This document shows positions 27,448 to 35,111 of a DNA stretch of 64,000 nucleotides, one piece after another (the stretch's first letter is position 1; each line of letters starts with the position of its first letter). The stretch covers positions 65,385 through 129,384 of the forward strand of contig NZ_JBDKSS010000023.1 in assembly GCF_039680535.1 (NCBI RefSeq), in the 5' to 3' direction. This DNA is from Parvibaculum sp039680535 (GTDB lineage Bacteria; Pseudomonadota; Alphaproteobacteria; Parvibaculales; Parvibaculaceae). The notes under the pieces were generated by a model. That model was not told where the DNA came from. It saw only the letters and a list, made by a program, of their open reading frames with translations, and did no database searches. A program made the translations under genes and the position numbers.

Positions 27448-28626
27448 ATGACGACGACAACTGCCCGCGAGCTAGCAGAGCCGGTCGAGCCTATCGACCC
27501 GGAGATCACGTGCGCCGAGGTTTTCGATTTTCTTCTCTCGGATGGCGACGTGCTGAACATTCCCGTGGTGGACCGGGGGCGTCCGGTCGGCCTCGTCAAC
27601 CGCCTGGATTTCATGCTCATCTATGTGCGCATGTATGGGCGCGAGGTCTATGGCCGCCAGCCCATCACGACTCTGATGCACAAGGCACCGACCATCGTCG
27701 ACGCGAGCGCAACCTGCGAGGAGATCAACGCGCGGCTGTCCGCGCTGGCAGGCAGTTCACCGCTTCAGGGCTTTATCGTCGTGGAAAAGGGGCACTATAT
27801 CGGCCTCGGCTCGGCGGCCGTATTGATGCGCGTCATGGCGGAAATCAACATGCGCCGCGCCGAGGAGCTTGAGCGCCAGCGCCGCCGCGCGGAGGCCGCG
27901 AGCGAAAGCAAGACGCAGTTTCTCGCCAGCATGAGCCATGAGCTGCGCACGCCGCTCAATGCGATCATCGGCTTTGCCGACCTGATGCGCATGGAGCTCT
28001 TCGGCAAGATCGAGCCGTCGCGCTATCTCGAATATGTGCACGACATTCACGGCAGCGGCGTGCATCTGCTGCACATGATCAATGAGCTGCTCGACATGGC
28101 AAAGATCGAGGCCGGACGGTTCGATCTGCACGATGCGGAGATTTGCCCGCTGGAAATCTGCGAGGAAGTGACGCGCATGTTGCGCCAGTCGGTCGCGACG
28201 GCGCGGGTGCAGCTGGAAATGCGTGTGCCGGGCGATCTTCCGCATGTCATGGCGGATGAGCAGCAGATGCGGCGCATCCTCGTCAATCTTCTTTCCAATG
28301 CGATCAAGTTCACGCCTGCAGGCGGAAAGATCACGCTGTCCTTTGCGGAGCGCGCCGACGGCGGCCTTGAACTCGCGGTGGCCGACACCGGCATCGGCAT
28401 TCCGGCGGACAAGCTCGAAAAGGTGCTGGAGCCCTTCGAGCAGGTGGAAAATTCCTTCACGCGCACGCGCGCAGGCACGGGGCTCGGCCTGCCGCTGACC
28501 AAGGCGATGGTCGAGGCGCATGGAGGGCGGCTCTGGATCGAAAGCGTGCTCGACAAGGGAACGCGGGTGCGCGTGACCTTGCCGGCGGAGCGCGTTCTGA
28601 ACAGGACGAAGACAGACGCGGCCTGA
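27448..28626 (+). CDS. CBS-domain sensor histidine kinase
   Basis: About 392 residues from the ATG at 27448; an ATG at 27415 is also possible. The N-terminal 130 residues look like a CBS pair (LNIPVVDRGRPVGLVNRLDF, then SPLQGFIVVEKGHYIGLGS), followed by a short coiled coil (EELERQRRRAEAASESK), a HisKA domain with His164 in SMSHELRTPLNAIIGFADLM, and a HATPase domain (NLLSNAIKFTPAG, DTGIGIPADKLEK, GTGLGLPLTKAMVEAHGG). There are no transmembrane segments, so it is cytosolic and may sense adenine nucleotides through the CBS pair. No response regulator gene is adjacent. Confidence 0.88.
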   Translation: MTTTTARELAEPVEPIDPEITCAEVFDFLLSDGDVLNIPVVDRGRPVGLVNRLDFMLIYVRMYGREVYGRQPITTLMHKAPTIVDASATCEEINARLSALAGSSPLQGFIVVEKGHYIGLGSAAVLMRVMAEINMRRAEELERQRRRAEAASESKTQFLASMSHELRTPLNAIIGFADLMRMELFGKIEPSRYLEYVHDIHGSGVHLLHMINELLDMAKIEAGRFDLHDAEICPLEICEEVTRMLRQSVATARVQLEMRVPGDLPHVMADEQQMRRILVNLLSNAIKFTPAGGKITLSFAERADGGLELAVADTGIGIPADKLEKVLEPFEQVENSFTRTRAGTGLGLPLTKAMVEAHGGRLWIESVLDKGTRVRVTLPAERVLNRTKTDAA

Positions 28627-28628
28627 GA

Positions 28629-29297
28629 TCAGGCTTGCGCGAGAGAGGCCATGGACGCGTAGGTGTGAACGATGCGTCCTCTAGCCGACGAGGCAGCGGC
28701 GGCGACCATGGCTGCGGCGACCGTGTCCGCCGGAATGCCGCGATAGATCTTTGCGGGGCCGACGAGCAGCGGATTGAGAAACGGCATTGCGCCCATCATC
28801 GCGGCTTCGGCGGGGCGCCTGTCGCCGCGCTCGCCGAGGATGAGTCCGGGCCGGAAGATATGTGCCGCCTCAAAGCCGAGCGCGGCGACCGCGTCTTCCG
28901 CCTCGCCCTTCACCCGCGAATAGAAGATCGACGAACGCGCGCTGGCGCCGATCGCCGAGACGAGCAGAAAGCGCGTCGCGCCGGAGGCTTTCGCGGCGCG
29001 GGCGAAATTCACAACATAGTCGAAATCAACACGGTGGAAGGCTGGTTGGCTTCCCGCCTTCCTGATCGTCGTGCCGAGGGCGCAAAACGCATCGTCGGCA
29101 TGGATGGCGGATTTCGCGAGCGCCAGCTCGAGCGTCTCGAAATCGGTGACGATTTCGATGAGCTTCGGATGGGAGAGGCCAACGCTCCGACGCGTTATCA
29201 CGACGACGCGGTCATAGGTTGGCGCGTCGAGCAATCGCTTGAGCAGGAAACCGCCGACAAGGCCGGTCGCGCCGGCAACGAGAGCTGTCCTGGTCAT
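28629..29297 (-). CDS. NAD(P)-binding oxidoreductase, Htatip2/TIP30-like
   Basis: 222-residue atypical short-chain dehydrogenase. It has the Rossmann loop GATGLVGGFLLKRLLD at the N-terminus, CALGTTIRKAGSQPAFHRVD, and SAIGASARSSIFYSRVKGEAE, where the YxxxK catalytic pair is Tyr-Ser-Arg-Val-Lys. This set is typical of the TIP30/oxidoreductase group. Its start overlaps the stop of the citrate synthase-like gene by 4 nt, so the two form an operon. It is convergent with the histidine kinase, with a 2 nt gap. Confidence 0.85.
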   Translation of the reverse strand: MTRTALVAGATGLVGGFLLKRLLDAPTYDRVVVITRRSVGLSHPKLIEIVTDFETLELALAKSAIHADDAFCALGTTIRKAGSQPAFHRVDFDYVVNFARAAKASGATRFLLVSAIGASARSSIFYSRVKGEAEDAVAALGFEAAHIFRPGLILGERGDRRPAEAAMMGAMPFLNPLLVGPAKIYRGIPADTVAAAMVAAAASSARGRIVHTYASMASLAQA

Positions 29298-30550
29298 TTC
29301 GGTGCCTCTCCCGTGTAGCGGGCGCGGGGCCTGATCATCTGGCCGGAGCGATATTGTTCGATGGCGTGGCCGATCCAGCCCGCCGTGCGGCCGAGCACAA
29401 AGATCGAAAGGCCGGTGCCGGGCATCATTCGCAGGGTAACGGAGAGGGCGCCGACCGCGAAGTCGATATTGGGATAGACGCCGCCGGCTTCAGCCATGAC
29501 ATCGACGATGCGCTGAACGCGGAGGAACGCCGGGTCGTCGCCATGATTGGCGCGCATGAGGTCGAGCAGCATCGCCGCGCGCGGATCGCCGTCGGGATAG
29601 AGCGGATGGCCGAAGCCGGGCACGAGATCGCCATTGCGCAGGCGACTTAGCACCGCGTCCTCAACGTCCTGGCGATGGGCCAGATCGGTGAGAAAGCTTT
29701 CGACGCGGCTGGTGAAGGCGCCATGGCGCGGGCCTTGCGCGGCGCAGATGCCGGCCTGAACGGCCGCGTAAAGCGTGGCGCCGGTTCCCGCGACGCACCG
29801 CACGGTGAAGGCCGACGCATTGAGTTCGTGGTCGGCGCAGAGGACGAGCGCGGCGCGGATCAGTTCCGCCGCCCGGCGGTCGCCGAAGGTGAGCGAACGG
29901 GCAAGCACTTCATGTACGGGATCGGCGGAGGGCGCGACGCCCGCGATCACGGCCGCAACGAAGCGCATGAGCCTTGCGCCCGTGGCGGCGAGGCCGCGAT
30001 CGGTCATGTTGTAGATGGAGGGATCGTCGAGACCGGCAAGCGGCAGCAGCGAGAGGCAACGCTCGATGCGCGGCGCATCGGCGAGGTCCGATGCGAGCCT
30101 TTCGACCAGCGGCGTCATTTTCGGCACGGCGTCGCGTGTGAAGGGCTGCACATCGCGGCAACCCCACAAGAGGGCGGCGACCTGTTCGACGCTCGAATTG
30201 CGCGCCAACGCCATCGCGTTCGAGCCGCGGTAGTGGAGCTTGCCGTCGGAAATGAGCGTGATCGCGGAATCGAGGACCGGTGCGCCGCCGAAATTGAGCG
30301 CGGCGGCGAGCGCGTCTCGTCCGCCTTCGAACTGGGGCGATGAGGGGGAGGCTCCGGCGGCGCGGCGCTGTTTCAGCGCGCGCACATCCTCGGCCCGGTA
30401 CCGCTTCGCCCGACTGTCCGGCACAGGTTCGGAGCGGATCAGGTCCCGGCTTACATAGGCATAGAGGGTCGCAAGGCTGATGCCGAGTTCGGCGGCGGCT
30501 TCCTTGGCCGTGAGGTAGAGGCTTTCCGGGGGTGGGGCGAGCTTGGGCAT
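29294..30550 (-). CDS. Citrate synthase-like protein with N-terminal MerR-type helix-turn-helix
   Basis: 418 residues. Residues ~10-60 form a MerR/excisionase-type helix-turn-helix (LTAKEAAAELGISLATLYAY, then KRYRAEDVRALKQRR). From about 75 on it is a citrate synthase domain with His276 (GPRHGAF), His315 (PGFGHPLYPDGDPRA) and Asp363 (YPNIDFAVGAL), the three catalytic residues. It could be an active enzyme, a regulator sensing acetyl-CoA or oxaloacetate, or both. It is divergent from a stand-alone paralogue, with an AT-rich palindrome between them. Confidence 0.88.
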   Translation of the reverse strand: MPKLAPPPESLYLTAKEAAAELGISLATLYAYVSRDLIRSEPVPDSRAKRYRAEDVRALKQRRAAGASPSSPQFEGGRDALAAALNFGGAPVLDSAITLISDGKLHYRGSNAMALARNSSVEQVAALLWGCRDVQPFTRDAVPKMTPLVERLASDLADAPRIERCLSLLPLAGLDDPSIYNMTDRGLAATGARLMRFVAAVIAGVAPSADPVHEVLARSLTFGDRRAAELIRAALVLCADHELNASAFTVRCVAGTGATLYAAVQAGICAAQGPRHGAFTSRVESFLTDLAHRQDVEDAVLSRLRNGDLVPGFGHPLYPDGDPRAAMLLDLMRANHGDDPAFLRVQRIVDVMAEAGGVYPNIDFAVGALSVTLRMMPGTGLSIFVLGRTAGWIGHAIEQYRSGQMIRPRARYTGEAPK

Positions 30551-30568
30551 GGCCTATTTTTATATAGA

Positions 30569-30585
30569 TTGATTAGCTTAATCAA
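30569..30585. promoter_or_regulatory. AT-rich palindrome between the citrate synthase paralogues
   Basis: TTGATTA (30569-30575) and TAATCAA (30579-30585) are perfect arms around GCT. It lies 19 nt upstream of the HTH-citrate synthase start, next to a TTGACG at 30588 that could be a -35 element for the plus-strand paralogue. The fused HTH protein is the natural candidate to bind it. Confidence 0.6.
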
Positions 30586-30661
30586 GATTGACGATTATTG
30601 AGGTGATCAACATTTTTGACCCGAGAGGCGCGCTCGGGCGCCTCGGGAAATGAGGTGTGAG

Positions 30662-31783
30662 ATGTCCAATGGTCATTTTTCAGCTGGGAGCGGGGCGACC
30701 GCCTTCGGTCTCGACAATGTGGTCGCCGCCGAAACGCCCCTGAGCCATGTCGATGGCGAGGCGGGGCGGCTCATCATTGCCGGCCACGATGTCGGGGACC
30801 TGGTCGCGGCTTACGACTTCGAGGGCGCGGTCGCGCTGCTCTGGCGGGTGGCGGGGCTGGAGCCCGCTCCCTCGGCGGAAGATGTTCGCGATGGCCTTGG
30901 CCGGGCGCGCGTCGAGGCCTTTAAGCTTGTTCCCGCGCTGCTTGCCGCGACGAAGGGCCTTACGGTGACCGAGGGGCTCAGGACCGGCTTTTCCCTTCTG
31001 GCGGACGAGGGCGATCTTCTGCCGCATATCCGCGCCGTGGGCTCGGCGCCTGTCTTCATCGCGGCGCTCTGCCGTCGCGATGAGGGCAAGGAGCCGATCG
31101 CGCCCGATGCCGCGTCGGGGCATGCCGCCGATTTTCTCCGCATGCTGAAGGGCAGTCCGGCGAGCGAGGCCGAGGTGAAGGCGCTCAATGCCTATCTCGT
31201 CACGGTCACCGATCACGGCATGAATGCGTCGACCTTCACCGCGCGGGTGATCGCTTCGACGCGGGCGGGCATGATCTCGGCCATCGTCGGCGCGTTCTGC
31301 GCCTTGAAGGGACCGCTGCATGGCGGCGCGCCCGGCCCGGTGCTCGACATGCTGGACGATATCGGCACTCGCGCCAATATCGACGCGTGGCTTGCCCGTG
31401 AGATTGCCAGGGGCGAGCGGCTGATGGGCTTCGGCCATCGCGTCTACAAGGTGCGCGATCCCCGTGCCGACGTCTTCAACCAGGCGGTCATGCTGCTCAC
31501 CAACGGCAATGAGCGCGTGCGTTTCGCGCGCGATGTCGAGAAGGCGGCGCTGGCGGCTCTGAAGGCGGCGAAGCCCAACCAGCGGCTCGACACGAACATG
31601 GAGTACTACACAGCCGTATTGCTTGAGGCTCTGGGCATTCCGCGCAGCGCCGTCACCGCCGTCTTCGGCATGTCGCGCGTCGCGGGCTGGAGCGCCCATG
31701 TGATCGAGCAGGAGCGCGTCGGCAGGCTCATCCGTCCGCAGTCGCGCTATGTCGGCCAGTGGCCCGACGACAAGGCTGCGTGA
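30662..31783 (+). CDS. Citrate synthase / methylcitrate synthase family protein
   Basis: 373 residues from the ATG at 30662 (GAGG 6 nt upstream; an ATG at 30650 has no good site). Catalytic residues are His220 (GPLHGGAPG) and His259 (MGFGHRVYK); the position of the catalytic Asp is Glu314 (NMEYYTAVLLEALG), a conservative change known in part of the family. The C-terminal RPQSRYVG is the usual end. The absence of a helix-turn-helix and the divergent arrangement distinguish it from its paralogue. Whether it makes citrate, methylcitrate or another product is open. Confidence 0.88.
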   Translation: MSNGHFSAGSGATAFGLDNVVAAETPLSHVDGEAGRLIIAGHDVGDLVAAYDFEGAVALLWRVAGLEPAPSAEDVRDGLGRARVEAFKLVPALLAATKGLTVTEGLRTGFSLLADEGDLLPHIRAVGSAPVFIAALCRRDEGKEPIAPDAASGHAADFLRMLKGSPASEAEVKALNAYLVTVTDHGMNASTFTARVIASTRAGMISAIVGAFCALKGPLHGGAPGPVLDMLDDIGTRANIDAWLAREIARGERLMGFGHRVYKVRDPRADVFNQAVMLLTNGNERVRFARDVEKAALAALKAAKPNQRLDTNMEYYTAVLLEALGIPRSAVTAVFGMSRVAGWSAHVIEQERVGRLIRPQSRYVGQWPDDKAA

Positions 31784-31793
31784 GCCGCAAGGC

Positions 31794-32207
31794 TCAACAG
31801 GGCGGCTTCGGTCCGAAGGCGGCTCGCGCCAACTCGACGGCTGGTCTGTCGAGTAGCGCGGGCTGCCACTCGGCCTGGCGCAGGATGCGCGAGGCAAGCT
31901 GGTCGTAGGATTGCGGGCCGTCGATGCTGACGCAGTCTTCCGCGGTGCGCGGAAGATCGAGCGCCTCTTTCGCGTCGCCATTGCTGCGCACATAGTTTGC
32001 CGAGGCAAGATAGCCCGCGATGTATTTGCGGCACAGAAGGGCCGGACGTGGCGTCGGGCCTTGCGGATTGAGCCGGTGTTCGGAAAGCGCGCGGCAGGCC
32101 GCCACGAGATCCCCGCCCGTCGATATGCGGCTAGCGGCCTCGGCAGCGGGCGCGAATGTCATGACGGCGAGCGCCAGCAGAAAGGCGGTGCCTGGGGGCG
32201 AACGCAC
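31794..32207 (-). CDS. Exported Rap1a/Tai family protein
   Basis: 137 residues from the GTG at 32207, chosen because GGAGG lies 8 nt upstream and a signal peptide follows directly (FLLALAVMTFAPAAEAA). The mature part has Cys residues in DLVAACRALSE, LLCRKYIAGYLAS and DCVSIDG, and ends LARAAFGPKPPC: the Cys pattern of the Rap1a/Tai immunity-like family. Founding members neutralise type VI amidase effectors, but no type VI genes are in the window, so immunity function is not claimed. It is the last gene of a three-gene minus-strand set of small exported proteins. Confidence 0.68.
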   Translation of the reverse strand: MRSPPGTAFLLALAVMTFAPAAEAASRISTGGDLVAACRALSEHRLNPQGPTPRPALLCRKYIAGYLASANYVRSNGDAKEALDLPRTAEDCVSIDGPQSYDQLASRILRQAEWQPALLDRPAVELARAAFGPKPPC

Positions 32208-32242
32208 AGCCTGAACCTCCGTGAACCTGTGGTGCCCGCCGG

Positions 32243-32518
32243 CTACGTCTGCGGCTCTTCGACGCCGAGCCAGCGGTCCACGAGGCGCGACACGCATTCG
32301 CGTTCCGAATATTGGCTCGTCATGGCCCGGGCAATGTTCTCGGCGGCTTCGGGCGTCTTGCCGGGTTCGGCGCCGAGGGCGGTCGCGACCTGCGAATAGG
32401 CGTCGCGGGCAAGGTCCTTGGCCAGCATCCGGCAGGGATCGAGCGTTCCGTAGCGAATGAGCGGCGCCGCAATGGCGGCCACGAGGAGAACGATAATCAG
32501 CCCAAGGATGATCCGCAT
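32243..32518 (-). CDS. Small membrane-anchored hypothetical protein
   Basis: 91 residues: one N-terminal hydrophobic helix (IILGLIIVLLVAAIAAPLI), then a soluble part with DPCRMLAKDLARDAYSQ and ERECVSRLVDRWLG holding two Cys that could pair in the periplasm. I do not recognise the family. It is 35 nt upstream of the Rap1a/Tai-like gene and 39 nt downstream of a small lipoprotein gene, all on one strand, probably one transcript. Confidence 0.7.
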   Translation of the reverse strand: MRIILGLIIVLLVAAIAAPLIRYGTLDPCRMLAKDLARDAYSQVATALGAEPGKTPEAAENIARAMTSQYSERECVSRLVDRWLGVEEPQT

Positions 32519-32557
32519 CAGTTGGTCTCCGCTGAAATCTTCAAAACCCGATTTCCG

Positions 32558-32878
32558 TCAATATCCGCTCGGACCGTTGCCGCGGCCACGGCCGTATTCG
32601 CTGCTCGCGCCGGGAGCGGCGGCCATGCTGGTACGGCATGCGTTGAAGCCCTTCTTCCAGCCGGCGCGATAAGCCTTGCTCGTGCGCCAGAGGTCGGGAT
32701 CGCGAATGACCGTCGATGAGTTGCCGGGGATATAACCCGTGCCGGTGCCGCAACCCGCGGAATAGCCCGTCTGGTAGTCCGGGTCTTCCGACTGATCGTC
32801 GCCAAAAGTGCTGCAGCCCGAAAGGGAAAGGCCGAGGGCGAGGCAGAGCAGGGCGGTTTTGAGCATATTCTTTGTCAT
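32558..32878 (-). CDS. Small lipoprotein
   Basis: 106 residues from the ATG at 32878. The signal peptide ends in a lipobox, GLSLSGC, so the mature protein starts at Cys and is lipid-anchored. The mature part has YQTGYSAGCGTGTGY and KAYRAGWKKGFNACR, a GY-x-x-GC ... GW-x-x-GF-x-x-C pattern seen in small proteobacterial lipoproteins of unknown function. The ORF is open further upstream, but that part lacks lipoprotein features. Confidence 0.72.
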   Translation of the reverse strand: MTKNMLKTALLCLALGLSLSGCSTFGDDQSEDPDYQTGYSAGCGTGTGYIPGNSSTVIRDPDLWRTSKAYRAGWKKGFNACRTSMAAAPGASSEYGRGRGNGPSGY

Positions 32879-33043
32879 AATTCTTTTTCGGCTCCTGGCA
32901 TGTCGCGGCGAGCATAGCGATGCGGCACGCGCCCGCAAGCGTGAGGCGAAGGCCGCCTTATAGTTTACGACCTTTTAACAGGCATGGTGCTCAGATGGGT
33001 CTTTGCGGGAGGAGCTGCCTCCCGAGACTGACAAGTGGCGACC

Positions 33044-34159
33044 ATGGCTTCGATCGCAATACCGGGCAACATGAGTTTTGGCGCACCCGCGTCAACGGCT
33101 GCCCATGAGCGCGATCTCCTCTTGCGACGCCTGGCGGATCTTGCGGTTCTGCCGCCGGGCCGCATTACCGCGCAGGAGCGTGGCCTTGTCGACATGGTGA
33201 TGGCGGCTGCGGTCTCCCGTCTCGACGAAACCCAGCGCAGGCGTCTCGCCGAACGCGTCGCGCCGCTGCCGGAGGGCCCGCGGGAACTCACGCTGACGCT
33301 GGCGCGCGACGCCTTCGCCGTCGCCGAACCCATCCTGATGCATTCGCTGAGCCTCGGTGCAACCGAACTCGCCGACATCGTTCGCGATGCCGGGCATGAT
33401 CATGCGCTGGCCATCGCGGGTCGCCGCTCGTTGCCGCCGGTGGTCGTCGATGCGCTGGTCGATTACGGCAATGGGCAGGTCATTTGCCGGTTGCTGGCGA
33501 ACAAGGGTGCGCTGCTTTCTCACCGCGCGGCGGAAGCGCTTGCACGGCGGAGTTCGAGCGAGCCTGAATTCGTGCCGCTGCTGCTCGCGCGGCCGGAACT
33601 CAATGCGCGCCAGGCGCTTCTCATGTTCTGGTGGAGCCCGGCGCAACTCAGAAGCGAAATTCTCGCGCGGTTCACCGTCGAGCGGCGCATGATGCATGTA
33701 GCTCTTGAGGACGTGCTCGAAGGAGGCATCGAGGTGGCGGGCGCGGACGAGGCGCTTCGCGTTATCCTCTCGATGGTCCGTCCGCCGAAGGCGGCTCCGA
33801 AATCGCATATTGCGCAGCTCGCAAGTCTCGCAACCGATGGGCGGATCGAGGAGTTCGTCGGCGAGCTGGCGCAGGCCGGCCGCATTCGCGCCGAAACCGC
33901 ATTCCGCATACTCAGCGATCAGGGCGGCGAGCCCCTGGCCGTCTTTGCCAAGGCGGTCGGGCTTACACGCGCCGAGTTCGGCGATCTCATGGTCCATGCC
34001 ACCGGCATTCGCGGTGGAAGCATTCCCTCCCGCACTGACGTCGAGCGCGTGGTGAGGACTTTCGACGCGATCTCCATCGACCGGGCGGACCTCGTCCTTC
34101 ATTCGTGGGATTGGTCGATTTCGGGCGACGCGCAGATCGTCATGCCTGTCGAAGAGTAG
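33044..34159 (+). CDS. DUF2336 domain protein
   Basis: About 371 residues, soluble and alpha-helical. HEAT-like helices such as DALVDYGNGQVICRLLANKG and RSSSEPEFVPLLLARPELN are characteristic of DUF2336, an alphaproteobacterial family of unknown function. The start is uncertain (GTG at 33035 or ATG at 33044). It is convergent with an XRE regulator, with 5 nt between the stops. Confidence 0.82.
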   Translation: MASIAIPGNMSFGAPASTAAHERDLLLRRLADLAVLPPGRITAQERGLVDMVMAAAVSRLDETQRRRLAERVAPLPEGPRELTLTLARDAFAVAEPILMHSLSLGATELADIVRDAGHDHALAIAGRRSLPPVVVDALVDYGNGQVICRLLANKGALLSHRAAEALARRSSSEPEFVPLLLARPELNARQALLMFWWSPAQLRSEILARFTVERRMMHVALEDVLEGGIEVAGADEALRVILSMVRPPKAAPKSHIAQLASLATDGRIEEFVGELAQAGRIRAETAFRILSDQGGEPLAVFAKAVGLTRAEFGDLMVHATGIRGGSIPSRTDVERVVRTFDAISIDRADLVLHSWDWSISGDAQIVMPVEE

Positions 34160-34164
34160 GGCGT

Positions 34165-34974
34165 CTATTCGGCCGCGGTTGCGGAGATGTCCTGCTTCTC
34201 GACGCCCGCTTCCAGACGCGATGCGCCTTCGGGCGGCTGGAAGATGGGTTTGCTGACGATCGTTTCAAGCGCGCGCTGGGCCTTTTCGGCCGTCGCGATG
34301 ATGTCGCCCTCCGCCTGATCGACGAGGTCGAGAACTTCGCGCGCGCCCGTGAGAACGCCATCGAGCCAGCCATCGGGGTTGCTGCCCAGCGCCTTGAGCG
34401 TGACGGCATCGGCCGCAAGCGTCGTCACCGTGCGGCGCACGGCGGCCGTGTTGAAATCGGCGGAGCCATTCACAAGACTGACAAGCATGCGCACCTGCGC
34501 GCGCACGCCATCGATGAGCGCATTGCGTTCGCGCTGGCGCTTCTCGCCCTCGTCCGCGGGCGGCGCCAGATCGTCGAGCGAGACGCCGAGAACGCGCGCG
34601 ACGGCGGCCATGGTGCGGAACGTGCCGTCCTTCTTGCCGGTTTCGATTTCGGAAAGATAAGCCGGGCTGATGCCGGCTGCGCGGGCAAGCTCGACGGCCT
34701 TCAGACCGCGAAACTCTCGCCAGACGCGGACAGGGTTTTCGCCATCCGCGATGCGGTGCGCGACCTTGGCCGGCGCGCCGCCGAGCCGCTCGGTCAGCGT
34801 GGCGCGGGCCCGCGTCAGCTCGCTCGCAATGCCCTTCAGCTTCAGCAGCGTTTCATATTCGCCAATGGGAACGAGCACGAAGAGCGGCTTGCCGTCGGGC
34901 CCCATGACGTGCTGATGGGCTTTGTCGCCGGATTCGCTTCTGGACGCCTGATCGTTCACGAAGTTCCGCTCCAC
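34165..34974 (-). CDS. XRE family transcriptional regulator with Phd-like N-terminus
   Basis: 269 residues (GTG at 34974; a GTG at 34959 with GGAG upstream is an alternative). Residues ~24-48, GPDGKPLFVLVPIGEYETLL, resemble the Phd/YefM fold segment. The XRE helix-turn-helix follows at about 88-140 (LKAVELARAAGISPAYLSEI). The C-terminal ~130 residues are helical, with no family I recognise. Target genes unknown; no toxin gene is adjacent. Confidence 0.82.
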   Translation of the reverse strand: MERNFVNDQASRSESGDKAHQHVMGPDGKPLFVLVPIGEYETLLKLKGIASELTRARATLTERLGGAPAKVAHRIADGENPVRVWREFRGLKAVELARAAGISPAYLSEIETGKKDGTFRTMAAVARVLGVSLDDLAPPADEGEKRQRERNALIDGVRAQVRMLVSLVNGSADFNTAAVRRTVTTLAADAVTLKALGSNPDGWLDGVLTGAREVLDLVDQAEGDIIATAEKAQRALETIVSKPIFQPPEGASRLEAGVEKQDISATAAE

Positions 34975-35111
34975 TCGCCATCTGCGTCATGCACCATCGC
35001 CGGGAGATAGCCGATTCTAGGCATCCATTGCGAGCATTCCGAGGTCATGCGCCGTCGCAGATCGAATCATAGACGGGCTGCAAAGTCCATCGGAGCGGAG
35101 GCCGCGCGAGG

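Noticed and set aside
31794..32207. Evidence for a type VI secretion immunity island
   Set aside because: Only one Rap1a/Tai-like gene and no effector, Hcp, VgrG or sheath genes are in the window.
34165..34974. Possible toxin-antitoxin locus because of a Phd-like segment
   Set aside because: The protein is much longer than an antitoxin, and no small toxin gene is adjacent; the neighbour is a DUF2336 gene in convergent orientation.
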